A stretch of 32,524 nt of DNA from Dictyobacter arantiisoli (GTDB lineage: Bacteria > Chloroflexota > Ktedonobacteria > Ktedonobacterales > Ktedonobacteraceae), in the NCBI RefSeq assembly GCF_008326305.1, contig NZ_BIXY01000087.1, positions 1-32,524 on the forward strand, read 5' to 3'. Position 1 is the stretch's first letter. The number at the start of each line of letters is the position of its first letter. This document shows positions 7,950 to 15,376 of this stretch, in pieces. The position numbers and the translations under genes are program-made. The notes under the pieces were generated by a model. That model searched no databases. It was given only the letters and a program-made list of their open reading frames with translations, and was not told the DNA's origin.

Positions 7950-9800
7950 TTAGAGGCTGAAATACTGATGTGGCGCAATATTGTCCATGGCCTCATTCAC
8001 ACTGAGGCACGCATGAATCAGTGCCAGATGCGTAAACGCCTGCGGGAAGTTTCCCAATGCTTCCCCATTCGATGCAATCTCCTCTGAGTACAGACCGACA
8101 TGATTCGCAAAGGTGAGCATATGTTCCAACGAGAGTCTCGCCTCATCCACACGTCCCGCTCTGGCCAGGGCTTCTACCAGCCAGAAACTACAGATGTTAA
8201 AGGTCCCTTCATGGCCTGCCAGGCCATCATCTGCGGCGTTGTCTACGTCATAGCGATAGACATGAGGGGTATGGGTCAGTTCTCGCTGAATACGTGCAAT
8301 CGTTGCGAGCATGCGAGGATCACGGGCTTCAATGAAGCCCATGCGCGAGAGCAAAAGGGCGCTGGCATCGATCGCCTCCCCGCCATAATACTGGACAAAG
8401 CTCTGTGTGTGTTCGTTCCACCCTTTTTCCATAATCTCGCGATAGATCTGCATACTGATCTGCTGCCACTCACTGAGTGGCGCCGGTAAACCGCGCTCCT
8501 GGGAGATGCGCACTGCGCGGTCAAAGGCAACCCAACTCATCAGGCGAGAGTGCAGAAAATGTTTGGCCCCACCGCGTACTTCCCAGATTCCCTCATCTGC
8601 CTCCTGCCAGTGTTGAGCCAACCAATCCAATTGCTGGCACAGGTGCAGCCAGGTTTCATAGGAGAGGCCACGATGCCGACTATAAAGGAAAAGGACATCG
8701 ATAAGTTCGCCGTAGATATCAAGTTGCTTCTGTGTGGCCGCCCCGTTGCCAATACGCACCGGGCGACTCTGCCGATACCCTTCCAGATGATCCAGGTGGA
8801 TTTCAGGCATCTCATGGTTGCCACGAATCGTGTAGATGGGTTGGAGTTCTCCCCCTTCCTGGATCTTGTTTGTGCGCCCTTTTAACCAGGCGATAAAGGC
8901 TTCTGCCTCTTCTGTAAAACCCAGGGCGAGCAGGCTATCCAGGGTGAAGGCGGCATCACGGAACCAGGTAAAGCGGTAATCCCAGTTGCGTTCCCCTCCA
9001 ATGCCTTCTGGTAAGCTGGTGGTCGGCGCGGCCACAATGGCTCCCGTTGGAGCGTAGGTGAGCAGTTTCAGGGCCAGTGCGGACCGTTGCACATGTTCGC
9101 GCCAGCGTCCCTGATATTGACATTGGCTCAACCAGCGCAACCAGTATCGTCGTGTGGCTGCGAATTGCGTGTCGTACGTAGCTTGCGCAACTGGGGCGAA
9201 GTGCATCTGCTGATTTTGAGAACTGTCCAAAAAGAAGAAAGCGGATTGATCTTCGGAGAGCGTAAAACGTGCCTGTGCTCCACCATTGCCGTCATCATGT
9301 AACGGTACCGACGACGAAAGTGCCAGAGTCAGGTTGGCTGTCTGGAACAGGGTGCCTTGTTCGGAAACGTGGAGTGTATGCGTATCGCGCGCATAATTAA
9401 AGGCCGGATGACACGTCATCTGAAATGTCAGTGAGCCGCGCACCATATGGACTGCACGGATCAGGTGATGTTCGTAGCGCTCCGTGTCATTCGCTTTCAC
9501 CGGCATAAAATCGGTAATCTCGCCAACACCATCGTCGCTCAAAAAGCGGGTAATCAGGATATTGGTTGCCGGGAAATACATCTGTTTGGTTCCGAGACCA
9601 TTCTGGTCCATAGGGGCCAGACGAAAAAAACCGCCTTTATCCGCATCCAGTAAGGCACCAAAGATACTTGGTGAATCAAAATCAGGAAGACAACACCAAT
9701 CGATCGACCCATTCTTCCCCACCAGGGCAATCGTGGTCAGATCTCCGATCATCCCATAGTCTTCAATAGGAAGATATCGTCTTTCTTGTTCCGACATCAT
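7950..9800 (-). CDS. GH15 glycosidase (trehalase/glucoamylase-like)
   Basis: This 616-aa glycoside hydrolase family 15 enzyme releases beta-D-glucose by inversion. The N-terminal beta-sandwich starts with the family signature PIEDYGMIGDLTTIALV, then GSIDWCCLPDFDSPSIFGALL. The (alpha/alpha)6 barrel carries GGERNWDYRFTWFRDAAFTL (~268-287), the acid-side motif DEGIWEVRGG with Glu407, and the base-side motif GLYSEEI with Glu573. The length matches the actinobacterial/chloroflexal intracellular type, some of which are trehalases. There is no signal peptide, so it acts in the cytoplasm. The first of two adjacent ATGs is annotated; the ribosome site is weak. It is the first gene of the minus-strand sugar operon, 111 bp before the glucose dehydrogenase, and would supply glucose from trehalose, maltose or alpha-glucans. 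The sequence alone does not tell trehalase from glucoamylase. Confidence 0.9.
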   Translation of the reverse strand: MMSEQERRYLPIEDYGMIGDLTTIALVGKNGSIDWCCLPDFDSPSIFGALLDADKGGFFRLAPMDQNGLGTKQMYFPATNILITRFLSDDGVGEITDFMPVKANDTERYEHHLIRAVHMVRGSLTFQMTCHPAFNYARDTHTLHVSEQGTLFQTANLTLALSSSVPLHDDGNGGAQARFTLSEDQSAFFFLDSSQNQQMHFAPVAQATYDTQFAATRRYWLRWLSQCQYQGRWREHVQRSALALKLLTYAPTGAIVAAPTTSLPEGIGGERNWDYRFTWFRDAAFTLDSLLALGFTEEAEAFIAWLKGRTNKIQEGGELQPIYTIRGNHEMPEIHLDHLEGYRQSRPVRIGNGAATQKQLDIYGELIDVLFLYSRHRGLSYETWLHLCQQLDWLAQHWQEADEGIWEVRGGAKHFLHSRLMSWVAFDRAVRISQERGLPAPLSEWQQISMQIYREIMEKGWNEHTQSFVQYYGGEAIDASALLLSRMGFIEARDPRMLATIARIQRELTHTPHVYRYDVDNAADDGLAGHEGTFNICSFWLVEALARAGRVDEARLSLEHMLTFANHVGLYSEEIASNGEALGNFPQAFTHLALIHACLSVNEAMDNIAPHQYFSL

Positions 9801-10391
9801 TTTTTCGCTTTCTTTGTGCGGATAGCTAGATCTTATGAGCAGCTTACCCCGAAATCTAGCGCTTGCCATTGAACAGGCTCATAGTGACGGCTGAAACTTG
9901 TCCTGAGAGGAAGATGTTTGGATTGTCTCATCATTTCAACGGACAGCTCAGTATACCTGGTCTGAGTGAGAAGGACGCTATACACCATGAAAAGAATTCC
10001 ATACCATGCCAAACATTGTTATTGTAAGATATAGGTGCAAACACGACCATGCATGCTCTATGTGATCGTAAGTTCTCATAGCGGATAGACGCAAAAACTA
10101 TAGAACCCATGATAAACGCTTTCAACGAAAGGGATGAAGAATGTGGTAAATCCATGGAGAACATGGATTTTTTGAAGTTCTGTAGGATCTCCGTCCTTGC
10201 GGGTGAAAGCGGGGTGCAGGGGCGGCAGCCCATGACGGAGCGCGAGGTGTCCTCGCAAACTCTCTCTCCTCTTAATCCCCCGGAAGGAGAGAGTGCCGTG
10301 CAATATTCAAAATCCATATGAGAGAAACAGGCTTGAGAAGCTAATGAATTTCTTTTCTCCTTCTGCTTCTCTATGCAAGCCCGGGAAAAGA
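9801..10391. other. Long intergenic region with inverted repeats, possible dispersed element
   Basis: About 590 bp lie between the GH15 start and the end of the H-NOX gene. The GH15-proximal part should hold the sugar-operon promoter, but I see no convincing -35/-10 pair. The stretch 10180-10300 is GC-richer and contains a 9-bp inverted repeat CTCTCTCCT / AGGAGAGAG (10262-10270 with 10285-10293). It looks like a repetitive intergenic element. I see no gene here. Confidence 0.45.
10330..10381 (-). terminator. Possible terminator of the NOS/H-NOX operon
   Basis: GGCTTG+AGAAGC (10330-10341) pairs with GCTTCT (10365-10370) and CAAGCC (10376-10381), giving two 6-bp helices split by a 5-nt bulge. 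On the minus strand it is followed by TGTTTCTCTC, a moderately U-rich tail. It lies 10 bp after the H-NOX stop, the right place for a terminator. Confidence 0.4.
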
Positions 10392-11243
10392 TTAGTTGTC
10401 GAACGTTGGCGCGCGCCAATATAGGCGACTTGTGAGTGTGTCACCTGGTTCGTTCGCGGTGTTGGCTACCAATCCAGCATGGGACAAATGTTGCAATGAT
10501 TCCAAAATACGGTTTAAACGCTGATATTTTGTCGGAATCTGTCCTTGCATTTGAAGTAGACCTTGCAGTTGGGTCAAATTTATTCCTTGTTGCCGTGGCA
10601 GAATGGCAAGAATCAGGTTATCGATTTGTTGCTGTTGCTTACGATGAGCAATCTGCTCTGGGGTTTCTTGTCGTTGGTGTATATTCTCCGCAGGCAAGAA
10701 GGTCACATCGAAACGACAGGCACTAGCTCCTTGTCTCATACATGCTTTTTCATGAATGCGCACCTGTTGACCATAGCGTTCTGCCGCTCCTTCTATTGCG
10801 CCCCGTAGTAAAGGGCATAGTTGTCGGGAACTATCGTAGATGAGGGTCAATGAATTGCTATGCTTAGAGGACGCTTCATAACCAAAGATGGGAGGGGTTA
10901 ATCCTCCAGGGACACGTCGCATCTGAGCGTGGGCGTCACGCATTACAAGCAATAGATCGCGTCCACTATGTACTTGCGTCAATAAATATGAACAGCGGGA
11001 ACTGGTCAATCCATTGATGAGGAAATAACGGCCATATTCCCGTAAGAGAGTATCAACTGGGATGTGTGACAACTCGTGAACTACCACCACTCCTGCCAGG
11101 AGCATTGCATCATCGTAGACCTTGCTGGCCAGGGGGGCGTTTGCTGCTGTCTCGCCAATCTTTTCTCGATAAGTATTGAGAAAGGAAGTATTAAATCGAT
11201 TGACCAGGTATTTCTCCCAGGTCACAAAGATTAAACCATGCAT
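10392..11243 (-). CDS. H-NOX heme NO-sensor with C-terminal winged-helix-like domain
   Basis: Residues 1-183 are an H-NOX (HNOB) domain, starting MHGLIFVTWEKYLV. The proximal heme ligand is His105 (RDAHAQMRRVPGGLTPP). The heme-propionate motif Y-x-S-x-R is Tyr136-Ser138-Arg140. A V4R-like C-x(6)-C end (CMRQGASACRF) closes the domain. The position of the distal Tyr that lets some H-NOX proteins hold O2 is Leu145 here, which predicts an NO-selective sensor. Residues ~195-283 are not part of H-NOX. They read as helix (QIDNLILAIL), helix (LTQLQGLLQ), helix (YQRLNRILESLQHLSHAGLV) and a beta-wing ending YWRAP, a winged-helix fold by eye. The ATG lies 3 nt after the NO synthase stop, with AAGGAG overlapping the end of that gene, so the two are translationally coupled. 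It probably turns NO binding into transcription control. H-NOX identity is firm; DNA binding is inferred. Confidence 0.85.
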   Translation of the reverse strand: MHGLIFVTWEKYLVNRFNTSFLNTYREKIGETAANAPLASKVYDDAMLLAGVVVVHELSHIPVDTLLREYGRYFLINGLTSSRCSYLLTQVHSGRDLLLVMRDAHAQMRRVPGGLTPPIFGYEASSKHSNSLTLIYDSSRQLCPLLRGAIEGAAERYGQQVRIHEKACMRQGASACRFDVTFLPAENIHQRQETPEQIAHRKQQQQIDNLILAILPRQQGINLTQLQGLLQMQGQIPTKYQRLNRILESLQHLSHAGLVANTANEPGDTLTSRLYWRAPTFDN

Positions 11244-11246
11244 ATA

Positions 11247-12440
11247 TTACTCCTTCGTTGGATAGCTGGACAAAAATCTTTGTTCCAGCCAGGGATCGTC
11301 TTGATAAAAGAAGTTAGGGGTAACCTGGCGGTTTTCGTAAGGAATATGGAAAACCGGTGTCGTTGAGCCAGACATGGGTGGTACAATCCAGCTCCAGTCT
11401 GCATACAATTTGCGTCCTGCCTGCTGCTCACGTTTTTCATGGTGTATAAATTGTCGGGCTGCCGTGTGGTGATCGATAATGGTGACACCAGCTAGCGCAA
11501 ATGAGTGGAGTACTGCTCGGTTCAGCTCGACCAATGCGCGATCTTTCCAGAGCGTCCGATCTGAACGGGTATCCAGACCCATCATCTTTGCAATGAGTGG
11601 AAGCAGATTGTAGCGATTGATGTCTCCCAGGTTTCGCGCCCCAATCTCGGTTCCCATATACCAACCATTGAATGGAGCGGCTGTGTAGGAGATACCACCA
11701 ATCTCCAGTCGCATATTTGAGATTACTGGAAGTGCGTGCCATTTTATGCCTAATTCTATGAACCAGGAAAAATCTGGATGGCTGAGCGCGACCTCTAGTA
11801 CGCAATCACGGGGTAATTCAAACAGTTCAGGGGGACGATTGGGCATCTGGATGACAATCGGTAGAAGGTCGAAGGCCCCTCCTTGTGCTCCCCGCCAGCC
11901 CAATTTGTATAGCACTTCCGTCAGTTTTGTATGGAGTGGATCACCGATAATCGTACCATTTGCCTGCCTATAGCCCGCGTAGCGAATAATTTGAGGATTC
12001 CAGATACGGATACCTGGATGTCCTGGGCGTTGGGGCGCAAAGATGGTGATCATTGACCGTATCTTCCCGCTATTGGTAGCAAGGCGAATATGTTCGACAA
12101 TCGCCATGAAAATATCCTGGGCTGTAGAGAGATAGCGCATGTCGCGCACCTGGAGCATTTGCCAGTTGATTCGACCAATGCAACGTGCATTGTTACGCCA
12201 GGCGACCATCGAGCCATAGGTGAGCTCCTCTTGTGTCTGCCAGTATGTGCCTGTGCGCTCCAATTCAGTTTGTACTTCCTCTATTCTTTGCGGATAACTG
12301 TGAGGAACTCTACACTCTTGATGAAATATGCGCAAGTACTGTTGGGCCTCAATAAGAAGCTCTTGAGAAGCTTTTGATGGAAAAGGTCGGTAAGTTCTTT
12401 CCATATTTTCTTTCATTCCGAATCGACGTTGAAACTGCAT
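11247..12440 (-). CDS. nos: Bacterial nitric oxide synthase, oxygenase domain only
   Basis: This 397-aa enzyme converts L-arginine to citrulline and NO. The heme-thiolate Cys87 lies in WRNNARCIGR. The substrate pocket is FNGWYMGTEIGARNLGD, with Glu265 binding the arginine guanidinium. LWKDRALVELNRAVLHSF, IIDHHTAARQF and DWSWIVPPMSGSTTPVFH complete the dimer and pterin region. The distal residue in LPVISNM is Ile, as in other bacterial enzymes, which slows NO release compared with the Val of animal enzymes. There is no reductase domain and no flavodoxin gene nearby, so electrons must come from general cellular reductases. Three in-frame ATGs near the N-terminus (codons 1, 9 and 13) have weak ribosome sites; the first is annotated but Met9 or Met13 would also give a full domain. 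It is the first gene of a two-gene operon with H-NOX. Confidence 0.95.
   Translation of the reverse strand: MQFQRRFGMKENMERTYRPFPSKASQELLIEAQQYLRIFHQECRVPHSYPQRIEEVQTELERTGTYWQTQEELTYGSMVAWRNNARCIGRINWQMLQVRDMRYLSTAQDIFMAIVEHIRLATNSGKIRSMITIFAPQRPGHPGIRIWNPQIIRYAGYRQANGTIIGDPLHTKLTEVLYKLGWRGAQGGAFDLLPIVIQMPNRPPELFELPRDCVLEVALSHPDFSWFIELGIKWHALPVISNMRLEIGGISYTAAPFNGWYMGTEIGARNLGDINRYNLLPLIAKMMGLDTRSDRTLWKDRALVELNRAVLHSFALAGVTIIDHHTAARQFIHHEKREQQAGRKLYADWSWIVPPMSGSTTPVFHIPYENRQVTPNFFYQDDPWLEQRFLSSYPTKE
11250..11255 (-). promoter_or_regulatory. Ribosome binding site inside the NOS stop region (translational coupling)
   Basis: On the minus strand the NOS gene ends AAG GAG TAA, then TAT, then the H-NOX ATG. 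The AAGGAG is both the last two NOS codons and the H-NOX ribosome site, so ribosomes finishing NOS are placed to restart on H-NOX. Confidence 0.8.
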
Positions 12441-12807
12441 AGCGGTTAAATATACTTGAATGTAGTTTTTGCTTTATACTGCTGCTATATAACAAGTACA
12501 CTTTACCTTCGCAATTATGAATCTTCTATTTGTCGCTTTAGATGCTTGCATAAGTATACATATAAGTCGACTAACAAAAAAGTAACCAGTACTTTAGTAG
12601 TAATAAAAAATTGCTTATAAGGATAAGATTATCTATAATTTATAGATGATTATATAGCTGATCGTATTGTTCAGTTTCATGAAGAAGCAATGGGGCTCCA
12701 ACGACAACACAAAGAGTTGCCGAAGTTATTTCACATCTAGCTTATATTTTGCGCATGCTGTGTGTCTGTTCATTTGCATGTCCAGGCGATTCCACCCCGA
12801 ATACCCT
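12441..12807. other. AT-rich intergenic region upstream of the NO synthase
   Basis: About 370 bp, clearly richer in A/T than the flanking genes, lie between the NOS start and the end of the stalk-protein gene, both on the minus strand. It must hold the NOS promoter. It contains a dyad at 12631-12647 listed separately. I found no gene or terminator with a clear U-run. Confidence 0.5.
12631..12647. promoter_or_regulatory. Dyad ATCTATA-ATT-TATAGAT, candidate operator
   Basis: Perfect 7-bp arms around a 3-bp centre lie about 190 bp upstream of the NOS start. The surrounding DNA is very AT-rich, so chance symmetry is possible. It is the best candidate I see for a regulator site in the NOS upstream region. 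Confidence 0.3.
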
Positions 12808-13743
12808 CTAAGTTATGAATGGCTCGTCAGATATATCATACCAGTGGGTATTGGTATTGTTGGCTGGAAGATCCGGGGCTGTTGTGATGTTAGGGTGTGT
12901 CATGCCTGCATTATCTGGCAGAAAGATTTGTGGCGAGGGTATGAAACCACGCGAGAAGGTATCTGCGCCATTGTTTGCTGTCGTAAAAGCAGGGAAGGTA
13001 TTCTCGGCTATTGGCGCTTCATTCATGTCACCAGGTCCCTTTGGAGTATTGGTGGGATCGGGCTCTAAGGTGCGCGTCCAGGAAGAAGCACCACTTGCTG
13101 GCACCTTGACCTTGATTGGTGGCAAAAGCATACGACGGAGTAGGAATAGACCGATGACGAGACCAAAGAGCAGGCATAGGAAAATAATAGCAATAATCCC
13201 CAGCATACTTGAAAATTCATTTCCCCCCGACTGATCCGATGTTTGTTTTTTTGCATTGCTATTGGGCGTAACAGGGATACTCGTTGGACTGGGACTATGT
13301 GTGTGTGTTATTTGCGCCGAGATGACTGTCGCGATTGCCGTAGGCGTTGCATGGGCCGTTGCTGTTGGATATGATGCAGCGGTTGTAGACGGCTGTAGGC
13401 TCGGCGTGGAGCTGGGTGTAGGTATTGACGTCGGTGTTGGTGCAGGTATTGGTGTCGGTGTTGGTGCAGGTATTGGTGTCGGTGTTGGTGCAGGTATTGG
13501 TGTCGGTGTCAACCCGGGCATTGGCGTCGGTGTTGGGCAAGCGAAAAGCACACCGCATGTACTCTTTGCATAGGCATGCGTAACCAGGACCACAGCGTCA
13601 GATCCCGCGATTGCCATCAGCAAAAGGGTGGCTATAATAACGCGCAGAAAGATCAGGTGCATCCGTATTTTTCGACGATGCTGTTTGACCCGAGATTTTT
13701 CTGTTTTATCTGGTTGACCCAGACCTTGTATATTTTTCTTCAT
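12808..13743 (-). CDS. Membrane protein with extracellular Pro/Thr-rich repeat stalk
   Basis: This 311-aa protein of unknown function has a basic N-terminus and a hydrophobic signal segment (~29-57, ending VTHAYAKS). A Pro/Thr/Ala stalk (~70-160) with PTPIPA repeats comes next. A single membrane helix (SSMLGIIAIIFLCLLFGLVIGLFLLRR, ~178-204, shown here only as its boundaries SSM and LRR) leads into a ~107-residue Pro/Asn/Thr-rich tail. The stalk is encoded partly by three exact 24-bp tandem repeats. By the positive-inside rule the stalk is outside and the tail inside. Such stalks present or space surface domains, yet there is no folded domain here. It lies 142 bp from the next minus-strand gene, so it could be co-transcribed with the sigma/sensor pair. 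The start has a distant AAAGG site; alternative start Met28 would shorten the N-terminus. Confidence 0.7.
   Translation of the reverse strand: MKKNIQGLGQPDKTEKSRVKQHRRKIRMHLIFLRVIIATLLLMAIAGSDAVVLVTHAYAKSTCGVLFACPTPTPMPGLTPTPIPAPTPTPIPAPTPTPIPAPTPTSIPTPSSTPSLQPSTTAASYPTATAHATPTAIATVISAQITHTHSPSPTSIPVTPNSNAKKQTSDQSGGNEFSSMLGIIAIIFLCLLFGLVIGLFLLRRMLLPPIKVKVPASGASSWTRTLEPDPTNTPKGPGDMNEAPIAENTFPAFTTANNGADTFSRGFIPSPQIFLPDNAGMTHPNITTAPDLPANNTNTHWYDISDEPFIT
13433..13504. repeat. Three exact 24-bp tandem repeats in the stalk gene
   Basis: Three head-to-tail identical copies of a 24-bp unit (13433-13456, 13457-13480, 13481-13504) are flanked by diverged partial copies. On the minus strand each encodes the eight residues PTPIPAPT. 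Exact identity indicates recent slippage or expansion, and stalk length is probably variable between strains. Confidence 0.9.
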
Positions 13744-13885
13744 CTCAGAAATGCACCTTTCTTTCAGATCTATCGTTAGGCGGACGTCTATGCAGAGATA
13801 GCCCGTGCAAAAGTTACTCTGCAGGACTCCCTGCTACCCCTGGATAACTCACGGCTGATTGGGAAGATTCGATGTTCGTGAGTTT

Positions 13886-15376
13886 TTAACTTACTGAATA
13901 GAATGAAGCAAGCATGGTATTGAATTTTTGCGTATAAGAATTAAACATATCTGGAGGTGCACTCAACTCGATTTTGTAGGGAGTATTCTGGTTAGAGTAT
14001 GCAACCTCTACCTTACTTGATTGACCCTGCACTGAATCCAGAAGATTTACTATGCCTATCTTCCAGGGGATGCCATGATAGGTGGCTGAACTTGTACTAA
14101 GCTGGGTCCCTCGTTTCACATCAGGATCCATCAACAGTAACAGGTCGTTGGAAAGATCGTTGGGATACATTACATCGACGTTGATGAAAACAGCACTCGT
14201 CACTGACGGGCGGAATTGTACTGTTTGTTGATAGATGCCAGCAGTGGTCACCTGCGTGATGACCCAGTTGGATGGATATTGGATTGTGAAGTATTGACTG
14301 CTATACACTTTTATGTCGGATATACTTGTTGTTGGTGATGCCATGATGGTTGGCGATGGCGTTGCCTTATCTATTGGTGTAGCCGTTGGTCTGACCGCTG
14401 GCATGACAGTCGGCGTTGCCACTGAGGTTACTACCGGTGTGGTCTGCGTATGGAATGACGCAAGTATAGTATTGAAAACCGGCGTATAGGCATCAAATTT
14501 GTCTGCAGTTGTACCTAATTCAATTTTGTAAGGGATTCTCTGGTGAGAGTATGCAACCTCAAGTTTGCCTGCCCTGGTGTGGGCGGAACCTGTGAGCTCG
14601 ACGATGCCAACGGTCCAGGGTATATCATGATAGGTGACTGCACTTGTGCTGATCAGGGTTCCCAGTTTCACGTCAGGGTCCATATGCAACAATTGATCAG
14701 TAGAATATTTATTATCGAGCAGCACATCAATATTAATAAAAACAGTACTGGTCACTGATGGACGGAATTGCACTGTTTGCTGGTAGGAACCAGCAGTGGT
14801 CACCTGCGTGATGACCCAGTTGGATGGATATTGGATTGTAAAGTATTGATTGCTATACTTCTTCATGCTTGCTATATCCATCGTGGGTTGGCTTTGAGGT
14901 GTATTCCTGGGTGTGAGAGATTGGATGATACCAACCGACGTGCCATAAAGAGCATAAGATACTAGTGGCCCGAAGAAGATAACAAGCAATATAACGGCTG
15001 CAGCAAGGCTAAACCCAGGCATGCGCCAGTTCCAAATGAATGGCCGTTGTGACCGTTTACCAGCTCTGTGCAGTACTGGATGAGAAAATACTTCACCAGA
15101 AGTGGGTCTCACCTGTTTTTCTTCCTGAGCGGACTGGATAGTAGAAACCTCCACATTGGAGGAGATGTTGCCAGCATTGAGAGCAGATACCTGATTGTTG
15201 ATGCGCGCCCAGACTTGTTCTAGCCTGCGGTTCTCTGCATAGATACTTTGCAGATTATGAACAGTATGAAATATCGTTGTCGCAGTGGCAGAGATATCTG
15301 CCTGCGGCTGCGAAAGATAATGCTCTATTTGCTCATCAACGTTTTCTATTGTAAGTTTTTCGTCATCGCTATCCAT
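13886..15376 (-). CDS. Single-pass membrane protein coupled to an ECF sigma factor, with duplicated extracellular domain
   Basis: This is a 496-aa protein. Residues 1-118 are cytoplasmic, mostly helical and charged (ENRRLEQVWARINNQV). A membrane helix lies at ~121-144. Two copies of a ~140-residue domain start YSNQYFTIQYPSNWVITQVT and YSSQYFTIQYPSNWVITQVT, joined by a Thr/Pro linker. The YF-x-I-x-YP-x-x-W opening resembles PsbP-like lipoprotein/membrane domains. Its start overlaps the end of the sigma gene by 8 nt, with AAGGAG and a 7-nt spacer, so the two are made together. By position it may be the anti-sigma or a partner that senses the outside. However, I do not see a standard zinc anti-sigma motif (H-x3-C-x2-C), so that role is an inference. 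A longer frame upstream lies inside the sigma gene and was rejected as start. Confidence 0.75.
   Translation of the reverse strand: MDSDDEKLTIENVDEQIEHYLSQPQADISATATTIFHTVHNLQSIYAENRRLEQVWARINNQVSALNAGNISSNVEVSTIQSAQEEKQVRPTSGEVFSHPVLHRAGKRSQRPFIWNWRMPGFSLAAAVILLVIFFGPLVSYALYGTSVGIIQSLTPRNTPQSQPTMDIASMKKYSNQYFTIQYPSNWVITQVTTAGSYQQTVQFRPSVTSTVFINIDVLLDNKYSTDQLLHMDPDVKLGTLISTSAVTYHDIPWTVGIVELTGSAHTRAGKLEVAYSHQRIPYKIELGTTADKFDAYTPVFNTILASFHTQTTPVVTSVATPTVMPAVRPTATPIDKATPSPTIMASPTTSISDIKVYSSQYFTIQYPSNWVITQVTTAGIYQQTVQFRPSVTSAVFINVDVMYPNDLSNDLLLLMDPDVKRGTQLSTSSATYHGIPWKIGIVNLLDSVQGQSSKVEVAYSNQNTPYKIELSAPPDMFNSYTQKFNTMLASFYSVS
14238..14287. repeat. 50-bp exact direct repeat, copy 1
   Basis: This is identical over 50 bp to 14790-14839. 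It encodes the ITQVTTAG-containing opening of the second sensor domain (minus strand). Surrounding sequence is only partly similar, so this block has been conserved or converted more than the rest of the duplicated domain. Confidence 0.85.
14790..14839. repeat. 50-bp exact direct repeat, copy 2
   Basis: This is identical to 14238-14287. It encodes the opening of the first sensor domain. The copies are 552 bp apart, which gives a substrate for deletion or expansion of one domain. Confidence 0.85.

Noticed and set aside
12667-13068. 133-codon plus-strand frame near 12.7 kb
   Set aside because: Most of it lies antisense to the stalk-protein gene and the rest is AT-rich spacer; no family features and no good ribosome site.
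13433-13504. Regular short repeats as a CRISPR array
   Set aside because: The repeats are head to tail without spacers and are in frame in a coding sequence.
13256-13573. Plus-strand Gly/Val-rich open frame (repeats of GVGAGI)
   Set aside because: It is the antisense of the Pro/Thr-rich stalk gene and exists only because of the tandem repeats; no ribosome site.
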